Of a DNA stretch of 5,815 nt, positions 4,963 to 5,815 are shown in pieces. The stretch is from Gammaproteobacteria bacterium (GTDB lineage Bacteria; Pseudomonadota; Gammaproteobacteria; DRJJ01): the NCBI GenBank assembly GCA_011052255.1, contig DRJJ01000075.1:1-5815 (forward strand), read 5' to 3'. The translations under genes were made by a program, and so were the position numbers. The notes beneath the pieces are model-generated. The model did no database searches, was not told where the DNA came from, and worked only from the letters and a program-made list of their open reading frames with translations. Positions within the stretch are counted from its first letter, which is position 1. Each line of letters opens with the position of its first letter.

Positions 4963-5815
4963 ATGGCAATAAATAAAACAGCACTAAAGGTTTTCGCGGC
5001 ATTTCTCCTTGGAATCTTTTCCATTACCGTACAGGCTGCAAGCAAATCAAAAAAACCCAACATCCTGATCATCATGAGCGATGATGTCGGCATCACCAAC
5101 ATCAGTGCCTACAGCAAAGGGCTGGTGGGATACAAAACACCCAACATCGACCGAATTGCCAATGAGGGCGTATTATTCACCGACTACTACGGCGAACAGA
5201 GCTGTACCGCCGGCCGATCCGCGTTTATCACCGGCCAGAGTCCATTGCGTACCGGTCTCACCAAGGTAGGTTTACCCGGCTCACCTCTGGGCATCCAGCC
5301 GGAGGATCCCACTCTTGCCGAGTTACTCAAACCGCTGGGTTACATGACCGGCCAGTTTGGTAAAAATCATCTAGGTGACCGTAATAAGTTTTTGCCCACC
5401 GTACACGGTTTTGATGAGTTCTATGGCAACCTCTACCACCTCAACGGTGAGGAAGAGCCAGAGAATGAAGACTATCCCAGGAACCCCGAATTCTTTGCAA
5501 AATTTGGCCCGCGTGGTGTGCTGGACTGTGTTGCCACAACAAAGGATGACAAGGCCGATGTCCCGCGCTTTGGTCCAATGGGCAAGCAGAAATGCACCGA
5601 CACTGGCCCACTCACCAAGAAGCGCATGGAGACCGCGGACGAAGAGTTCCTGAAAAGAACTATCGATTTCATCAAGCGCGCTAATAAAGCAGGCAAGCCC
5701 TTTTTAGCATGGCTCAATACCTCCCGCATGCATTTTTATACCCACCTCAAACCTGAGAGCAAGGGCAAAACCGGGCTTGGGATTTATGCCGATGGCATGG
5801 TGGAGCATGATGGTC
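4963..5815 (+). CDS. Secreted Cys-type sulfatase (arylsulfatase family, C-terminus off right edge)
   Basis: Sulfatases hydrolyse sulfate esters using a formylglycine made from an active-site Cys or Ser. The 284 codons seen start with a signal peptide (hydrophobic core about 8-22, VQA-AS, cleavage after A25), so the enzyme should work in the periplasm or outside. Then come KPNILIIMSDDVG (31-43, metal-binding D40 and D41), the sulfatase signature CTAGRSAFITGQ (81-92, C81 as formylglycine precursor and R85), QFGKNHLGDR (131-140, K134 and H136), HGFDEFYGNLYHLNGEEEPE and NTSRMH (252-257). The last metal-ligand region probably begins at YADGMVEHDG at the edge. Full-length members are about 500-560 residues, so roughly half is missing. 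C81 means it needs a formylglycine-generating or anaerobic maturase enzyme, not visible here. The ribosome site AAAGGAA is 9 bases before the ATG. The true substrate cannot be read from this part. Confidence 0.93.
   Translation, partial: MAINKTALKVFAAFLLGIFSITVQAASKSKKPNILIIMSDDVGITNISAYSKGLVGYKTPNIDRIANEGVLFTDYYGEQSCTAGRSAFITGQSPLRTGLTKVGLPGSPLGIQPEDPTLAELLKPLGYMTGQFGKNHLGDRNKFLPTVHGFDEFYGNLYHLNGEEEPENEDYPRNPEFFAKFGPRGVLDCVATTKDDKADVPRFGPMGKQKCTDTGPLTKKRMETADEEFLKRTIDFIKRANKAGKPFLAWLNTSRMHFYTHLKPESKGKTGLGIYADGMVEHDG

Overview
The window is bacterial chromosome of moderate GC with dense, mostly intact genes. The first 3.2 kb is a flagellar and chemotaxis block in the order cheR-cheV (minus strand) / flgA-flgM-flgN (plus strand). 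This is the arrangement of gammaproteobacteria with polar, RpoN-type flagellar regulation (Pseudomonas, Vibrio, Shewanella and relatives). The protein motifs and promoter types fit an aquatic or marine-type gammaproteobacterium; I cannot name a genus.

Layout. 1-312 is the N-terminal third of cheR, running off the left edge. 437-1369 is cheV, whose start I move 24 bases downstream of the longest reading frame because of a clear ribosome binding site. The 176-base divergent gap between cheV and flgA carries a FliA (sigma-28) promoter facing cheV-cheR and a sigma-54-like promoter facing flgA. flgA (1546-2289) is followed by a 105-base gap with two inverted repeats and a second FliA promoter with almost the same sequence as the cheV one. 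Then come flgM (2395-2709) and flgN (2749-3231). Convergent to flgN, with only 4 bases between stop codons, is a two-gene minus-strand unit of small glycosyltransferases of the TIGR04283 and TIGR04282 types, joined by a one-base TGATG overlap. A tRNA-Arg(CCT) gene with its own promoter lies at 4674-4750. After a 212-base AT-rich gap, a secreted sulfatase gene begins at 4963 and runs off the right edge.

How it works together. FlgA helps build the P-ring in the periplasm. FlgM holds FliA inactive until the hook is finished and FlgM is exported. FlgN delivers the hook-filament junction proteins. CheV and CheR tune receptor signalling. The promoters read as a two-tier circuit: sigma-54 drives the structural gene flgA, and FliA drives its own inhibitor flgM plus the late chemotaxis genes. 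The glycosyltransferase pair and the sulfatase are not obviously part of motility.

No wholly new system is evident. The points most worth checking are the matched pair of FliA promoters, the sigma-54-like site, the glycosyltransferase pair next to the flagellar block, and the absence of a PilZ gene after flgN.
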